DNA of 64,000 bases from Kappaphycus alvarezii (taxonomy: Eukaryota; Rhodophyta; Florideophyceae; Gigartinales; Solieriaceae), in the NCBI GenBank assembly GCA_002205965.3, contig NADL03000859.1:1-64000 (forward strand), given 5' to 3'. Both the position numbers and the translations under genes were made by a program. The notes under the pieces were generated by a model, which saw only the letters and a list, made by a program, of their open reading frames with translations, did not search any database and had not been told where the DNA came from. Below, one piece after another: positions 9,604 through 21,051 of this stretch (its first letter is position 1; each line of letters starts with the position of its first letter).

Positions 9604-10436
9604 TTGAGAATAAACAATTCACTCCGAAGCAATGGCATAGTTGCTTGGAAGATTGACGAGCTCCGTTCCGCCGCAGTTCCAGTGAAACCGAAGTCTGAGC
9701 TAAAAGATCAAAATCCAGTTTACCACAGTGCTCATCGCCTGGCTCCGTGTCACAACGATACGGTCCGACAAGAAGATGATAGGATGCTGTAAGCAGAAAT
9801 TATTACCCCAGCGTCTTCGGCATGGTCCTTTCCTGTAGTGATAGCCCCCAAGAAGTATGGAAAGCCCAGATTCTGTGTGGAATAATGCACTCTTAACCGT
9901 ACGATGAATGCTGATCGTTTGCCTCTGCCGAAGATAGAAGAAATATTCGATGACCTAAAGGGTAGCTCGGTATTCACTACCCTCGACTTGTTCGCAGGAT
10001 ACTGGCGGGTTCGCATGGGTGAAGATTGTAAGGAGATGATTACTTTTATTTGCTGTTACGGGAAGTTCAAGTTTGAGGTTATGCCCTTTGGTCTCATGAA
10101 TGCGCCGTCAACTTTTTAGCGTATGATGGGCTATGATTTACGAGACATTCCCTTTTCCCGTGTTTATCTAGACTATTTTATCGTCTTTTCTAACTTTGTC
10201 GAGGAGAACATTAATCATTTCAATATAATTTTCGACGCTATCGGAAAGGCGGGTCTGAAGCTCAATATCACTAAGTGTGACCTTGCGAAACCAGATGTGA
10301 AGCTACTGGGACAAAAGGTGGACAAAAAAGGGGATCATGTTGACGAGGAGAAGATTAAGGCCATCAAGGAATCACCTGTTCCGAAGGATACGACAGAGAT
10401 GCGCGGTTTCCTTGGCATTGCTGGCTATTAACGCCG
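9604..10436 (+). pseudogene. G2 reverse transcriptase, catalytic Asp lost
   Basis: Recognisable blocks are AWSFPVVIAPKK, KPRFCVE, FTTLDLFAGYWRVRMGE, FKFEVMPFGLMNAPSTF and LKLNITKCD. The active-site box reads VYLDYFIVF where G1 has VYIDDVVIF, so the second catalytic Asp is Tyr. In-frame stops occur at about 9790, 9885, 10117 and 10429. The enzyme is dead in this copy. Confidence 0.85.
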
Positions 10437-11000
10437 TTCTACTCGTGGCCTCGCCGAGATTTCAGCCACATTACATGCCTATACCTCTGGAAATAAGAAA
10501 TGCAACTGGACAGAGGAAATAATGGAGGAATTTGAGACCTTAAAAGAGAAGCTCACCACTTTACCGGTTCTGTAATCTCCAGATTCGATTCCCCATTTAT
10601 AGTTGAAATTGACGCGTTAAGCGTCGCGATATGGGCAGGCCTCACCCAGAAAAAGGAAGACCGGAAGATGCACCCCGTACAGTTTGCTAGCCGCACTATG
10701 AAATCGATTAAGAAGAATTATTATGCATGTGAAAGGGAAGCTCTAGCGGTAATCTGCATCTTGCGGAAGTTTCGGGTATACATTTCGTCGAAAAATCCAT
10801 TAAAATTGGATACCGATCATCAAGCCCTCCGCTACGCTTTTAAAAATAACGACATAAATAGAAGGATGGCGCGGTGGATGGACTTTCTTGCTGAGTACGA
10901 GTTCGAAAGAGAGTATAGGCTGGGCGCAAATAACGGCGCCGCGGAACATCTGTCGCGAGCCGTTCCTACTTGTTCCACACCAACCCACAGGGGTCGACGA
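10437..11000 (+). pseudogene. G2 RNase H, frameshifted
   Basis: After RT the frame passes a stop near 10573 and shifts. From 10590 it reads FIVEIDALSVAIWAGLTQKK, then MHPVQFASRTMKSIKKNYYACEREALA, LDTDHQAL and ARWMDFLAEYEFE, the typical gypsy RNase H order. The DAS motif of G1 (TDAS) is DALS here. Sequence after 10960 is an unaligned linker to integrase. Confidence 0.8.
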
Positions 11001-11011
11001 AGTAGACTTGG

Positions 11012-12265
11012 TTGCAACAGTTGGTTAATCCGCTGCCGTGGAGGGCATTTAATTGGAATCCCATCATTGAGGTCGCTCGCCATTTGCAGAAGTTTAAGAT
11101 CGAAGAAGAAGACGAAACAAAGAGGCGTGAAATCAAGCGTGTGGCGAAGAGTTTCATGGTTCGGGAGGGGAAGCTACTACGACCCACGAAAATGGGACTC
11201 AAGACTGTTCCCTTCCTTGAAAATAAGGCGTCGATAATCCACAGCTTCCACGACGATATTGGACTCCGGGACCCCGAAATAACGAAGGAGTTCATCTCTG
11301 ATCGCTACTGGTGACTGTATATGCATAAGGACAGCCGAAACTACCTGAAAAGTTTTGAGGGATTTCAGAAGACCAAAAAGATTCCATCTTACCGTACAAC
11401 CCTGAAATTGCCGCTCTCAAAAATATTAGAGACTTATTCGATCGATTTCGCCGGGCCGTTCCCGAAGTTGAAGGGCGGGAAGAAGTTTTTGCTCATTCAG
11501 GAAGAGCGTTTAATGGGTTGGCCAACTGCTTTGGTCAAGGAAGATTAGTCGGCCAAGACCGTTACTCAGTTCGTAGAGAAGGAAATTTTGTTCCACTTTG
11601 GTGCCTCTAAGACCATTGTATCCGACAATGCTGGATGCTTCACACCTGCATCTCTAATCTCCTTTTTGGGGAAAGACGGAATCTCTTGGAGCACTGTTCT
11701 GGCCTACGCCCCCATGTCGAATGGTAGGGCAGAGAAGATGGTACGCAAGATCAAGATTGCCGTCAATAAAATGATTCTAGGCCAGGGAATGGATTTGGAA
11801 AAGAGCTTACCGAACTTGTTGTATGGATAAGGTCGTCATCGTCTCGCCTCTGGAGCATCTCCGTTCGAGTTGATGTATGGAGTTATGCCGCGCATTGAAT
11901 CATCGGATGCGGTAGCTCTAATTTCCAACGCCTCGGAGAGCCATCGACAATTGGAGTTGTTAGCAAACGTGGAGCTACGGGCACGAAGAAGGGATGAAAA
12001 GTAGCGAGTATTGAGAAACAAAGCATTTGCAGAACCTGTAGGGTTCAACGTAGGCGACTGGGTACCTGTCGCACATGGAGCGGCCTTACAAACAACAATT
12101 AAATGGCCAGCTTTCAAATCAAGATACTTCTGGCCGTGCCAGATATGGAAAGGGAATCAAACCGGGTATTGGCTGACCTCGTACGGTGGACGTCACTCTA
12201 GAAGTGCTATCCACGCAAGGCGTTTGGTTCCTTTTGCGATCCGTCCCAGAAGCCTGCAAAGTTAG
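11012..12265 (+). pseudogene. G2 integrase, stops
   Basis: One frame, interrupted by stops near 11312, 11546 and 11828, carries HDDIGL, YSIDFAGPFPK (Asp 1), IVSDNAGCFTP (Asp 2), VLAYAPMSNGRAEKMV (Glu), SPFELMYGVMPRI, FNVGDWVPVAHG and YGGRHSRSAIHARRLVPF. The order and C-terminal motif match G3's intact integrase, with high similarity by eye. The zinc finger has lost its second Cys pair region (EGFQKTKK in place of CEGCQKTR). Confidence 0.88.
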
Positions 12266-13293
12266 TGCCATTCATTCTCGCCTACCATAATGGTCGTAAC
12301 GTACCCTTTAGCAGAACTTTTCTCCTGTTTGTTTGAATAATATGTCTTTTTATCGTTGAGCTATAGATTTTTTTTTGATTTCAGACAAATTTCTACAACA
12401 TTTTCTTTAGTCACCTTCTCATTATTGATGGATAACCTTCTACGAAGTATCGATATCCACGAGATAGCAAGAAGAAATGAATCACAACATCGAAGGAAAT
12501 CGGATGATGCAAAATGTTGAATCACCGTAAACCCTACCACTTGAAACCACCCACATTACCCTTCACCTTCGATTGTGCCCCATCGCGGCAGTTACATGCC
12601 CTTGTATGCGGAAATAACTTGGAATAAACTTCAACGTCCGACTAATCTTCAGCGTCCACTTCCCTCGACATCCTCGTCAATCTTCTCCAGCGACGCTTAT
12701 CGTTACTCATGTGCTCAACCTCTCCAACTGCTTCGTCCTCGCCATTGCGGTGTTAGTGCACAACTAAAGATCAGCTTCCACGAGTATACAGGCAGTCTGA
12801 AACTGCACCTCCGTGCTTCTCAGCTTCCGAGTCACCGTCGTTGTGTCACCGCATGATGAGGAGAATAAGATGGCGAGGAGAAGTACGGGCCAACACGACG
12901 CTTGAGAAAAGAAGTCGAACCAGCCGAACAGGCGTACAAGCATGCAAGATGCACAAAGGGCACAAGACCAGAAGGCGCGCGAAACACGAGGCGCACAAGC
13001 CTACGGAGCGAACCAGCCGAACAGGCGCACAAGCCTACAGAGCGAGCCAACAACAAGATGCACAAGCCTTAGACGCGTACAAGCTTGGGGAGCGTACAAC
13101 CCGCGGAACCGCACAGGACGAAAAGGTGTACTAGCCGAAGAATGCACACAAGACCACAAGCTGAGAGCAAGGCCGGGTAAGCAGGAGTGGTGGTGTCGAG
13201 GCTCAGGTTGGAAGGGATAGCCGGGCTGTTATTTGAAATACTGAAACATAGAGTACTATATACCCCCCGTGGTCCGTTTTGGAGAAGGGGTGG
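12266..13293 (+). other. G2 region between integrase and 3' LTR, no recognised gene
   Basis: No domain is recognised. From 12910 to 13080 an imperfect repeat based on GCACAAGCCTACGGAGCGA and AACCAGCCGAACAGGCG gives a Gln/Thr/Arg-rich translation in one frame. In G1 the equivalent position carries the accessory-domain pair, which is absent here. The purine tract GGAGAAGGGGTGG (13281-13293) closes the region. Confidence 0.6.
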
Positions 13294-13511
13294 TGATGGA
13301 GACAAATTTTTGAATTATGGATTGTTTCAATTATTTTAAGTACAGTACAGTACAATAACGTACTGTACGACTTATTTTTACATTTTAGACTACGGTGCTG
13401 TAATTTATTTGTTTTCTAGGAACCACCGGCTGCCCTTTGGCCACATGCATTTTCGGCGCTTGCCTATATATGAGGGCAAGTAAACTCACAACACAAAGAC
13501 CGGCACCAACA
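13294..13511 (+). repeat. G2 3' LTR
   Basis: Starts TGATGGAGACAAAT after a purine tract and ends CACCAACA, followed by the duplication TTGTG. Compared with the 5' LTR it lacks several short segments and has many substitutions, roughly 15-20% different by eye. Confidence 0.88.
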
Positions 13512-13516
13512 TTGTG

Positions 13517-14985
13517 CAGCCTTTCCGTACGCAATGTTTTTGGTTAGTTTTGTTGCCCTTTTTATATTAACCTGTTGCTGGTCCGAAGTGGAACGAGCTG
13601 GTGCCGTTCAGTTGTTAGGCTAGTCGAGTGTTTGCGCCTTTGGTGTTCTGAAGTGACCCGCGTTTCACAAATCTATTCTTTCCCTCATTTTGTCCGTAAT
13701 AGAATGCCATCGGTATTCAATGAAGCAGGAATCTGACGAGGGAATGTTCGTCATCATAACTGCTGGGAACAGAAATATTTCTGTGAGCGCCTGAGTTGCT
13801 CGTGAATTATCAGCAAGAAAAGAATTCACTGCATCGTCCATTGATTTTGCATACGTCTCTGCTAGACAACCGCGGAACTTTGTCGGTATGTTCGACATGA
13901 CTGGGGTGTGGGTTGTAAAGATCTGTTTTAGAGAGCACAGAGACAGAGAATTTTCACAAAGATAGAGGTGTTGTGATGAGATGTTGGGCCTCTGGCTTGA
14001 AGCTGCGGGAGCTGGGTCATCTGAAAGCGTTATGATACTGGTGTATTATAGTCGACCTCCTCCAAAGGCATATGCTCCAGGACAACCTGATACATGCCAG
14101 CGAATAAAAACTGTTCTTCGGCCAAATATTCCGCGATTAATTACTGCTTTTCCTCTCTGATCTGGCTGCGAATGACTATATCTCCTAACCAGCAGACAGC
14201 CGACCGTCTTCGTTATCATAGTCCGCAATGACTCCTCAGTGCCAATAATTTAGTAGAAATGACGAGAGAGAGGGAGCTTGGGGGCCAGACAGAAGTGAGG
14301 GAGAGCGGGAAAGAGAGAGAGAGAAGGGTAGAAGGAGTGAGGGACTGAGAAGGAGAGAGAAGAGAGGAGAAGGTGGTAAGGAACTTTACTCAGGTAGAAG
14401 ATGGAGAGAGACCGGGGCTTATATAGACTTCAAGGAGAGTCCACTGATGCTTTCTGTTGATCGAAAGAAGTTTCCAGAAGACATGTAGAAGACGGTGAGT
14501 GTCTAACCCTAAACTTGCTTGAGTTGATCTAAAGTCGATTAGCTCAAGCTTACAGCACTGTACAATGCATAAACATTAAGGTTAAGTTCTAGGTTGAACG
14601 GTAAAGTACATTAATAACTGCAAACCTCTTTGCGAGTTATCATCTGTCATAAAAAAAAGGCAAAGGAGTGAAATTACACTAACAAAAACAGCCTCTGAAC
14701 CGCAGATTCGTTAAATGAGTATTCTGATATAGTGATTGAAAAAACCTACAGTACAATCGCTGTTTTACTCAAGCTCCCTACTATCCTTCCTCCCTCCTCA
14801 TACCGCTCCTACTCGAGCTCGATCGCCGTTGCGGAGCCGTCTCGCTCCCTTCCCGCAGTTCTTACCTGCCCGGAAGACCACCACCCTTCCTTCCTTCCCT
14901 CTACTCTCTGTCTCTTTCTCCTTTTTCCCCTTCGCCATTGATCGATTTTTTCGCCTTTGATTTTTCCGCAGCGGATTTTTTCCCT
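13517..14985. other. No recognised gene; GA-rich tract
   Basis: Short ORFs on the minus strand (13665-13898 and 14046-14228) match nothing I know. A GA-rich tract (GAGAGAGGGAG-type) spans 14255-14400, followed by CTTATATAGACTTCAAGG near 14420, which looks like a TATA promoter. A pyrimidine-rich stretch at 14760-14935 may belong to the 5' region of the following LINE. Confidence 0.5.
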
Positions 14986-15132
14986 TGATCTCTCGCCGAA
15001 GGCCAATCATCCTCTAGTGGTCTCGATCTCGGTACCGGATCTATCCAATCAGGCCCCACCGCCAAAGCAGATGCGTCCCGCGATGCTGCTCTAGTCTCCC
15101 TCACCGACGCCTCCCTCGACTTCCTCGTCTAG

Positions 15133-16290
15133 TCCTTCTCCCTCCTGGACGGCAGTGTCGACCTCTCTGATATCGCTTCAACCCAACGCTTCCTGACCCA
15201 ACTTGACGGCTCCCGTGCGGCTCAAGCCCTCATCCCTTCTTTTTGCAACAACCCCCGCTTTCGATCTGTCATCGCAATTCTCGCCTCCCATGCTGGGCTG
15301 TCGTTAGCCAGCACCCCCAGACCATTCGCCTCTCAGATTACCACTCAGGCTGCTGGTGCGCCCACCGGCTTGCCTTCCGACACCACTCCCGCCGACGCAT
15401 CCGCTGCACCGACGCCTGCAGCTTCCTTTTATCTTCGGGCAGCCAAAAAGTCCTCCTCTGCCAAGTTATTCACTATTCTCCCCGTCTTGGGCCGCAGCGG
15501 AGTGGCAGAGCAGTACAAACTTTCCGGCGTTCGCATCTCCGATAAAATTGCGGGTACCGTTCGGCGAGCCACTTGTGGCCTCTTCGATGGCAACCAGAAA
15601 AAAAATGTACATATAAACTCTCCAGCGGGCTTCGCAGTTCATGACCCTTCTCAGTTCCGCCGCGCTCTGACCAGCGGCGGATTCCCGGGCTCCTTTTATA
15701 TAGTGCTGACAGCCGATCCCCATGTCTTCTTTGTCGCCGCGGCCGAACGCGACCTGCGCTTTATTCAACCCGCATATACAGCCTTCAAGTCTCTCGCTGC
15801 GCAATCTAACAACTTCTCTGCGCCCGAGCTGGACTTTTCAGGCATCCTCACTTGCGATGAACAACACCTTTCTACCGCTGAGATGATCTCTATCTTCCTG
15901 GGCCTGCGCAACGAGATCGGCCGCTTGAAGTTGAAGACTTGCTCTTGGATTCTTACCTCGTCTTTCGCTCCCGCCTTGAGAGACGCTGAGCGCTCCGTGT
16001 ACGACGCGCTCTCATCTTCCCGCACCAGCGTCCGCGTTGAACCTCTGTTACCTCCTCTACACTCTACATCAAACAAGCGCCCGCCCCCGACAAACCCCCA
16101 GCCTGATTCTGACGGATGGACTATGGTTGGTCACCAAACCGATTCCCCCCCCACCGGCCTTATCCCCACTCCCGACTCGTCAGCCACCTACGGCTACCCC
16201 GCGTCTACCTACGACGGCAACCAGTTCTCTTCCCTCGTCCTTGAACACATCCCCTCTTCCGACTCCGGAATGAGACCCTTCTCTTCATGA
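15133..16290 (+). pseudogene. LINE ORF1-like protein
   Basis: The main open stretch begins with Met at 15370 and runs to 16288, but the same frame is open back to a TAG at 15130, and coding-like sequence continues upstream (LVSLTDASLDFLV), so the N-terminus is longer than the visible ORF. The protein has Ser/Thr/Pro-rich ends and a middle part with Lys/Arg clusters (RAAKKSSSAKL). I do not recognise an RRM or zinc knuckle. ORF1 proteins usually bind the LINE RNA; here that is inferred from position only. Confidence 0.55.
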
Positions 16291-16342
16291 GCGACAATTC
16301 GGACTATCACCACGATACTGCCCCTACCCCTCTAACTATCCA

Positions 16343-18012
16343 TTGACTTTTTCCACGAATATCCCTGTTCTATCATACATTCCCCGTCCCCTTCAAGCTG
16401 CAGCTTATGATCTCTACTACACCTCCCTCTGCCGCGTTGTTTCTGCTGCCTCAGACGACCACCTGGCCCGGGACCTTCTTGAGCTGTTCTCCACCCCTAA
16501 GCTTTATTTACGACATGACTGGCCCCATGCGGTAAGCCGCCGACGCTCAGACCCATATTAAACCTTAGTGGACCGCATCCGTTTGGCTTCCGCCGCCAAT
16601 ATGATGATCTCCTCCATGAGGGCTAGCTCTTGTTCTGTCCCCCGGCCTCCTTCTCCTTCATTCTTGCCTTCCGCTTCATCCCCCTCTCTGACATCTCTCC
16701 ATGGCCGCTGCCGTCTTTTTATCTATCGTGGCAGCCCTAAGAGGTCTACCGCTGCTCTCCTCCAAGTTCAAGGCCCCTTACCTCCGACTGAAGCTACTCG
16801 TTGCGCCCTTGACGCCATTCACCCCGTACCACCAACCCCTGTCTCTGCTTCATCCCCTAAAGACCTTCCTTCGGCACTCAAATTCTTTGTTTCCAATTTT
16901 CGTCGCGCAATCTACAGCTTGGACCCCAGTACCGCGTCTGCGCTGACGGTATGTCCCCGATGTTCCTTCGCCTGCTCCTTCGTCCCGCCGGGGGTGTGGC
17001 GCCCGATCGTGATAGCCTCTACCAGCTTACCAAGTTTATCAGCTTGCGTTGCAACGGAGCATTGCCGCCTTATTGTCGCATGTACTGTTGTGTGGCCGAC
17101 TCACCGCCCTTCCTAAGCAGAATGGCGGTCTTAGTCCTATTGCTGTCGGCCTCTTAATGCGGCGCTTGATTTACCCGATGCTCGCACACAAAGCCTGTAC
17201 GCTGGCATATTCTTACCTCCTCCCGTTACCAAATGGGCGTGGGCGTCAAGAGTGGTACCGAAGCAATTGTCCATACCGTCTGACACATAACTCAACGTCC
17301 GGAATTTCAAGACCATTTTCTTCTGCAAATTGATGCATTTGGCAGTATTTCTCGCCAGAGCATCCTCGACTCCGTGCGCACTTATGCCCCCGGCATCATC
17401 CGATGGGCCGATTACTATTACGATGACAGCACTGAGCTCCTATTTGGTCCTTTCTCTATTCTCAGTTCCACCGGTACACAAAAAGGTGATCCATTAGGCC
17501 CTTTGCTTTTTGCTTTTGACTTGCAGCCGCTTATCATGTCGTTCCAGGACAACTATTCCTCTCCCCTGAATTCTTGGTACGCAGATGATGGGAACATCGT
17601 TGTTAACCGCTTGGACACAGCCAACGCCATTCGGTTCTTCCAGACTGCTGGGTCGGCGATTTGATTCCAGTTCAACCTGACCAAGACTTCTGCTTACGGC
17701 TTGTCTTCGGCTCTTCGGCCCCTCCGTCTCCCTTGCCCTTTCTCGACTACGACTACCTTCAAGATTATTGGGTCCCACATTGGCTCCGAAGCCTATGTTA
17801 CCGATTTGTTAGATGGCACCCAGAAGGATGCTGATCATATTTTCGCCGCACTCTATACAACAGAGGATGCCCAGTTGGCCTTTCACTTATATTGCTTCTA
17901 TGCTAGCGCTTGTAAGGTCATAGACCTGCTCCGGGCGCTTCCCCCCACCCAATCTACGGCTCTCGCCGTTAGCTTCGATGAGAAGCAGAGGGAAGCATTC
18001 CAGCACCTGTAA
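16343..18012 (+). pseudogene. LINE reverse transcriptase, multiple stops and frameshifts
   Basis: The N-terminal YIPRPLQAAAYDLYYTSL...LLELFSTPKLYLR matches the conserved leader of this RT family. Then come LPKQNGGLSPIAVGLLMRRL (fingers), a block equivalent to VDFSNAFN reading LQIDAFGSISRQSILD, GTQKGDPLGPLLFAFDLQPL (palm) and the active site SWYADDGNIV (about 17570-17600). The YADD box is intact, but shifts near 17100, 17160 and 17330 and a stop at 17662 break the frame. The enzyme would prime on nicked chromosomal DNA. Confidence 0.85.
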
Positions 18013-18459
18013 GGCCCTTGTCCTGACCGTTCATGGCTCCAAGCCTCTCTACCAACCTCTCAGGGTGGATTTGGGTTCCTCCAATGTCGTCTAAGTTGCG
18101 TACGCCGCTTCCTTCATCGACTCATTTCCCCTTCTGTCCACCCTTCTTCCATCCTCCAATGACCTCCACTTGGAGGAAGTCCTGCGGGTCGCGATATCGC
18201 TTCTATCCTCACGCTACCCCTCCCTCTCTTCTTCGTTGAAACCCACCGCACTCTTCCAGTGCTGTACCTCCCCAGTTCCAGGAGAGCATCTGCAGTCTAC
18301 CCTCAGCTCCAAACCCCACGCTTCCGCCTTCAATCAGATGTTTCTCCACGCTGACGCCGCGGAGCGGGCTCGTCCCCTCTCGGTGCGTACCAAATCCTCC
18401 TGTTCTCTCTTCACTGCTCTTCCACACCCGCACCAGGGCACGTATTTGGCATCCCATGC

Positions 18460-19032
18460 TTGAAAAATTGCTGTCGCCCTTCGCCTTGGTGTTCAAATTT
18501 TCTCGGGACAATCAAGGTGCCCAGTCTGCGCTGGACGTTCGCCGATGTTGCTCTAGTTCTGGACCCGATGGGTAAACATGCCCTGACCTGCAAAAACGAT
18601 GACGGGCAAACCCGGCGTCCCAATATGCTTCGCAATGCCCTCCATCGCTACTGCAAAGAACTTGGCATCACTACGCTCGTTGAACACCAGCTCCAGTCCA
18701 TACCCTCGCACCCCATGTCTTCCTTCCGCATCGACCTCTATATACCTGCCGCCTACGGTCTGGCCGTCAAGGATATTGCATTGGATGTTACTATGGCCCA
18801 CCCCGTGGTCCAACAGCGCCTTTCGCACAGCACTACCTCTCCCGAGGCCGCTGTGTCTCTCGCCGAGCACGCTGAGGTCTTGCGCTACGGCGTGTACTGT
18901 GACTCCAGCGATATCTTACTGGTGCCTGTTGGCATCGATATTTATGGGGCGTTAGGGGAAAGTGGTTCTAAATTTTTTCCGCCTCCTTGCATCCTTCGCT
19001 GCCAGCCGCCGCGCTTCCTCCGCCACGCTTGA
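18460..19032 (+). pseudogene. LINE C-terminal nuclease-like domain
   Basis: The 190-codon frame contains LDPMGKHALTCKNDDG, RRPNMLRNAL, SFRIDLYIPAAYG and LDVTMAHPV. The His/Cys motif followed by a PD/ID...D-V-T pattern is the family's C-terminal signature and resembles a PD-(D/E)XK restriction-like endonuclease core. The usual RPADI motif reads FRIDLYI here. After it, the ALDSLG signature seen in the other fragments is replaced by YGALGESGS. Confidence 0.65.
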
Positions 19033-19034
19033 GT

Positions 19035-19410
19035 TGCGGGATCTAGTCACTCGTTTCTAATTCTGTCTCCAAGGGATACAAGCCCTCCAGGTGAGAACCC
19101 GTCGTCTGCTTGAGTAGTATTTCTTCAAGGATTTCTGCACGTCTGAGTGTTTTGTTTCCTACTCGTAAAGATTTCATACACAAATAGTGATAAACGATCC
19201 TTGTAGACACATATTGGGGGAAGCAGTTTCCAATCGATGACTTGGTGCAAGCAATGTTACCAGTGATGAAGATTCCTATTTAGCAGCAATGTTATCTGAC
19301 GTGCAAACTTGAGTTTTAGAACGGTTATCTCAACCAAAAATTTCGAATTTTTAATGATCTCCTGGGAAACCACGCCGAGAAGACACGATCTCGGTTTGAG
19401 GTAAGGGTAG
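19035..19410. other. No gene between LINE and element C3
   Basis: I see no coding sequence, tRNA or repeat that I can name. The last five bases, GGTAG (19406-19410), are the left copy of the C3 target duplication. Confidence 0.6.
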
Positions 19411-19710
19411 TGTTGCATGATCCCGAGGATTACTTCGTCGGTCCGAGCCAACGGGAAAGGAGAGAGAATTGAGTTAGAAAGAGGGTGCAGCGACGTCTCG
19501 CTCTTGCCAGCCAGTAGACTTTATTGTCAATACTAGCGTAATCCTCGATAACCCGAAAGTAGAAAGTAGGTGCAGTACCCCTCCGTCGTCGCTCTTATAA
19601 AGCGACGACTAAAAGGGGTCGATAGAAATATGTACATGCTATGGTAACGGTTACACACACGTGTGACCAATGTACACTGTATGCTCCCGCAGATCATCCA
19701 ATTACTAAAA
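19411..19710 (-). repeat. C3 3' LTR
   Basis: Homologous over 300 bp to 25431-25730. The plus-strand end reads ACTAAAA where the partner has ACTAACA, so the terminal TG of the minus-strand LTR is mutated. It contains TTATAAG between two 9-bp inverted arms (19585-19593 and 19601-19609). Confidence 0.93.
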
Positions 19711-20110
19711 TTCCCCCTCAATGTCAAAATACAGTAGCTCGTAGCAAATTCTATCGATGCACGGTGACGACAATGCGCGGCGGTGCCAACGGTAAAAAAA
19801 TATGCAACAATGTCGTCTCCGCAGCGTTCCTTGGCTATCCGTCGACACATTTTTAAGGTTTGACCAACTTAGCGTTGCCGAACGGTTCCATTGCGGGGCA
19901 CTACTCCTTCGCTGTCAAGCCAAACACAGGGCTGCCTTGTCCTTCTTTAGCCTTCCAATTGGCGCTCATGCACACAGGAATCAAAGAGTCAATCTTGCAT
20001 CCTCCTGAAACCTATATTGTGGATTCGGCCACGGGTAAGAGAGGCACTTCAGAGATTTGGCTGCATTGTGTACCACGCGGATATTGGAATTACCCAGGCA
20101 TTGAGAAGGG

Positions 20111-21051
20111 CTACGAGAAAGGATGGTTGGCAGACAATGGGACCAAGTAACACGATGGTGTCGTTTTGTGGACGCGGCGTAAAGTTGCAGGCGGCAATAC
20201 CCCTGCGCACTTAGGCGGATAGCGAGGCGAACAGTGAACCTTATTTGTGAGCGACGACAGGTGTGCACTATCTTCTTGTGGCGTGCGGATAATGGTTTGA
20301 AGTGGTGTTACGTGAAGCTTGCCGTTGCTTATAACATCACGTAGCGCGGCTTGTTGCATGGGCTTGGTGAGGCCGTCGGCGAGGTTGTCGGCACTGCGCA
20401 CGAGCCCAATATCCGATACATCTATGTTGCGGAACTGCTCACGCGCGGCCGCGATGTCTAGCATGAGGCGTTTTTCCGATGTGCGAGAGCCCATTGAGAT
20501 GAAATCAAAGAGGCACTTGGAGTCCGTAAGGAGCTGCAGCGGTATGCGACGGCTTAGCGAGCGGGCAACTTACTTGTTTAGCGTCACTGCGGCATCACTC
20601 ATGTCGGCGAACGCGATTACTTCGTCGGCCATCGCGGAGCGTTTTATGCGACGCGACTTGTACGACTTGAAGACCAACGGTGCGCTGTTGCCATGACGGT
20701 CGACAAGTAGCACGATGTAACCGAGTTGCGTGGAGAGGTCGCGGTTGTTTGCGAAGGATGCGTCGGAGAACCCAACGACACGCAGTGACTTTGCTCCGAG
20801 CTTGGGGATGGCCAGGGGAACGCGGTGAGTAACTGCGTATCGCACAGAGCGATTCAGTCGCGTAATTCCTACTTTGCGGTCGGAGTTGAAGTGCTCCAGC
20901 GTCACTTGCGCGAGAGTGGCGATCTCGAACAGGACGTCAGGTCGGGTGTTGGAAAGCCATCCGAGCTTCATCCGCATGGATTGGAACTCCGCGAAGTCGG
21001 CGTCACTGGGGAGCTCCTCAAGATTGCGGAGGTATCGGTTTTGGCTTACGG
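20111..21051 (-). pseudogene. C3 RNase H
   Basis: Two frames (ORFs at 20570-21217 and 20111-20494) give the copia RNase H order: LEELPSDADFAEFQSMRMKL and RPDVLFEIATLAQ (linker), VVGFSDASFANNRDLSTQLG (first Asp motif), and then, after a gap, MLDIAAAREQFRN and LVRSADNLADGLTKPM (the final conserved block). One stop near 20570 separates them. RNase H degrades template RNA during cDNA synthesis. Confidence 0.85.

Larger units (their letters stand above)
7382..13511 (+). mobile_element. Ty3/gypsy retrotransposon G2, complete but decayed
   Basis: Direct LTRs at 7382-7636 and 13294-13511 enclose gag, protease, RT, RNase H and integrase in that order. The five bases TTGTG before the 5' LTR (7377-7381) are repeated after the 3' LTR (13512-13516), giving a clean target-site duplication. 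A purine tract (GGAGAAGGGGTGG) precedes the 3' LTR. The LTRs differ by many substitutions and indels (255 versus 218 bp), so the copy is old. The coding region has numerous in-frame stops and at least two frameshifts. G3's integrase is its closest relative in this window. Confidence 0.93.
14990..19034 (+). mobile_element. LINE-like non-LTR retrotransposon with ORF1, RT and C-terminal domain
   Basis: The stretch reads consistently on the plus strand as ORF1, a long RT polyprotein and the HALTCK...RPA/DVT C-terminal domain seen in the fragments at 5638, 34400, 34840, 48116, 49490 and 53800. No LTRs flank it. Base use is distinctly C/T-rich on the coding strand compared with its neighbours. Both ends are uncertain: I chose the first in-frame ORF1-like codons and the stop of the last domain. 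Confidence 0.8.

Noticed and set aside
9885..11830. In-frame TAA at conserved Tyr positions in G2 (three cases), hinting at a reassigned code
   Set aside because: Other stops in the same element replace Gln, Trp and Ser, G3 has normal Tyr codons at these places, and the element is plainly decayed.
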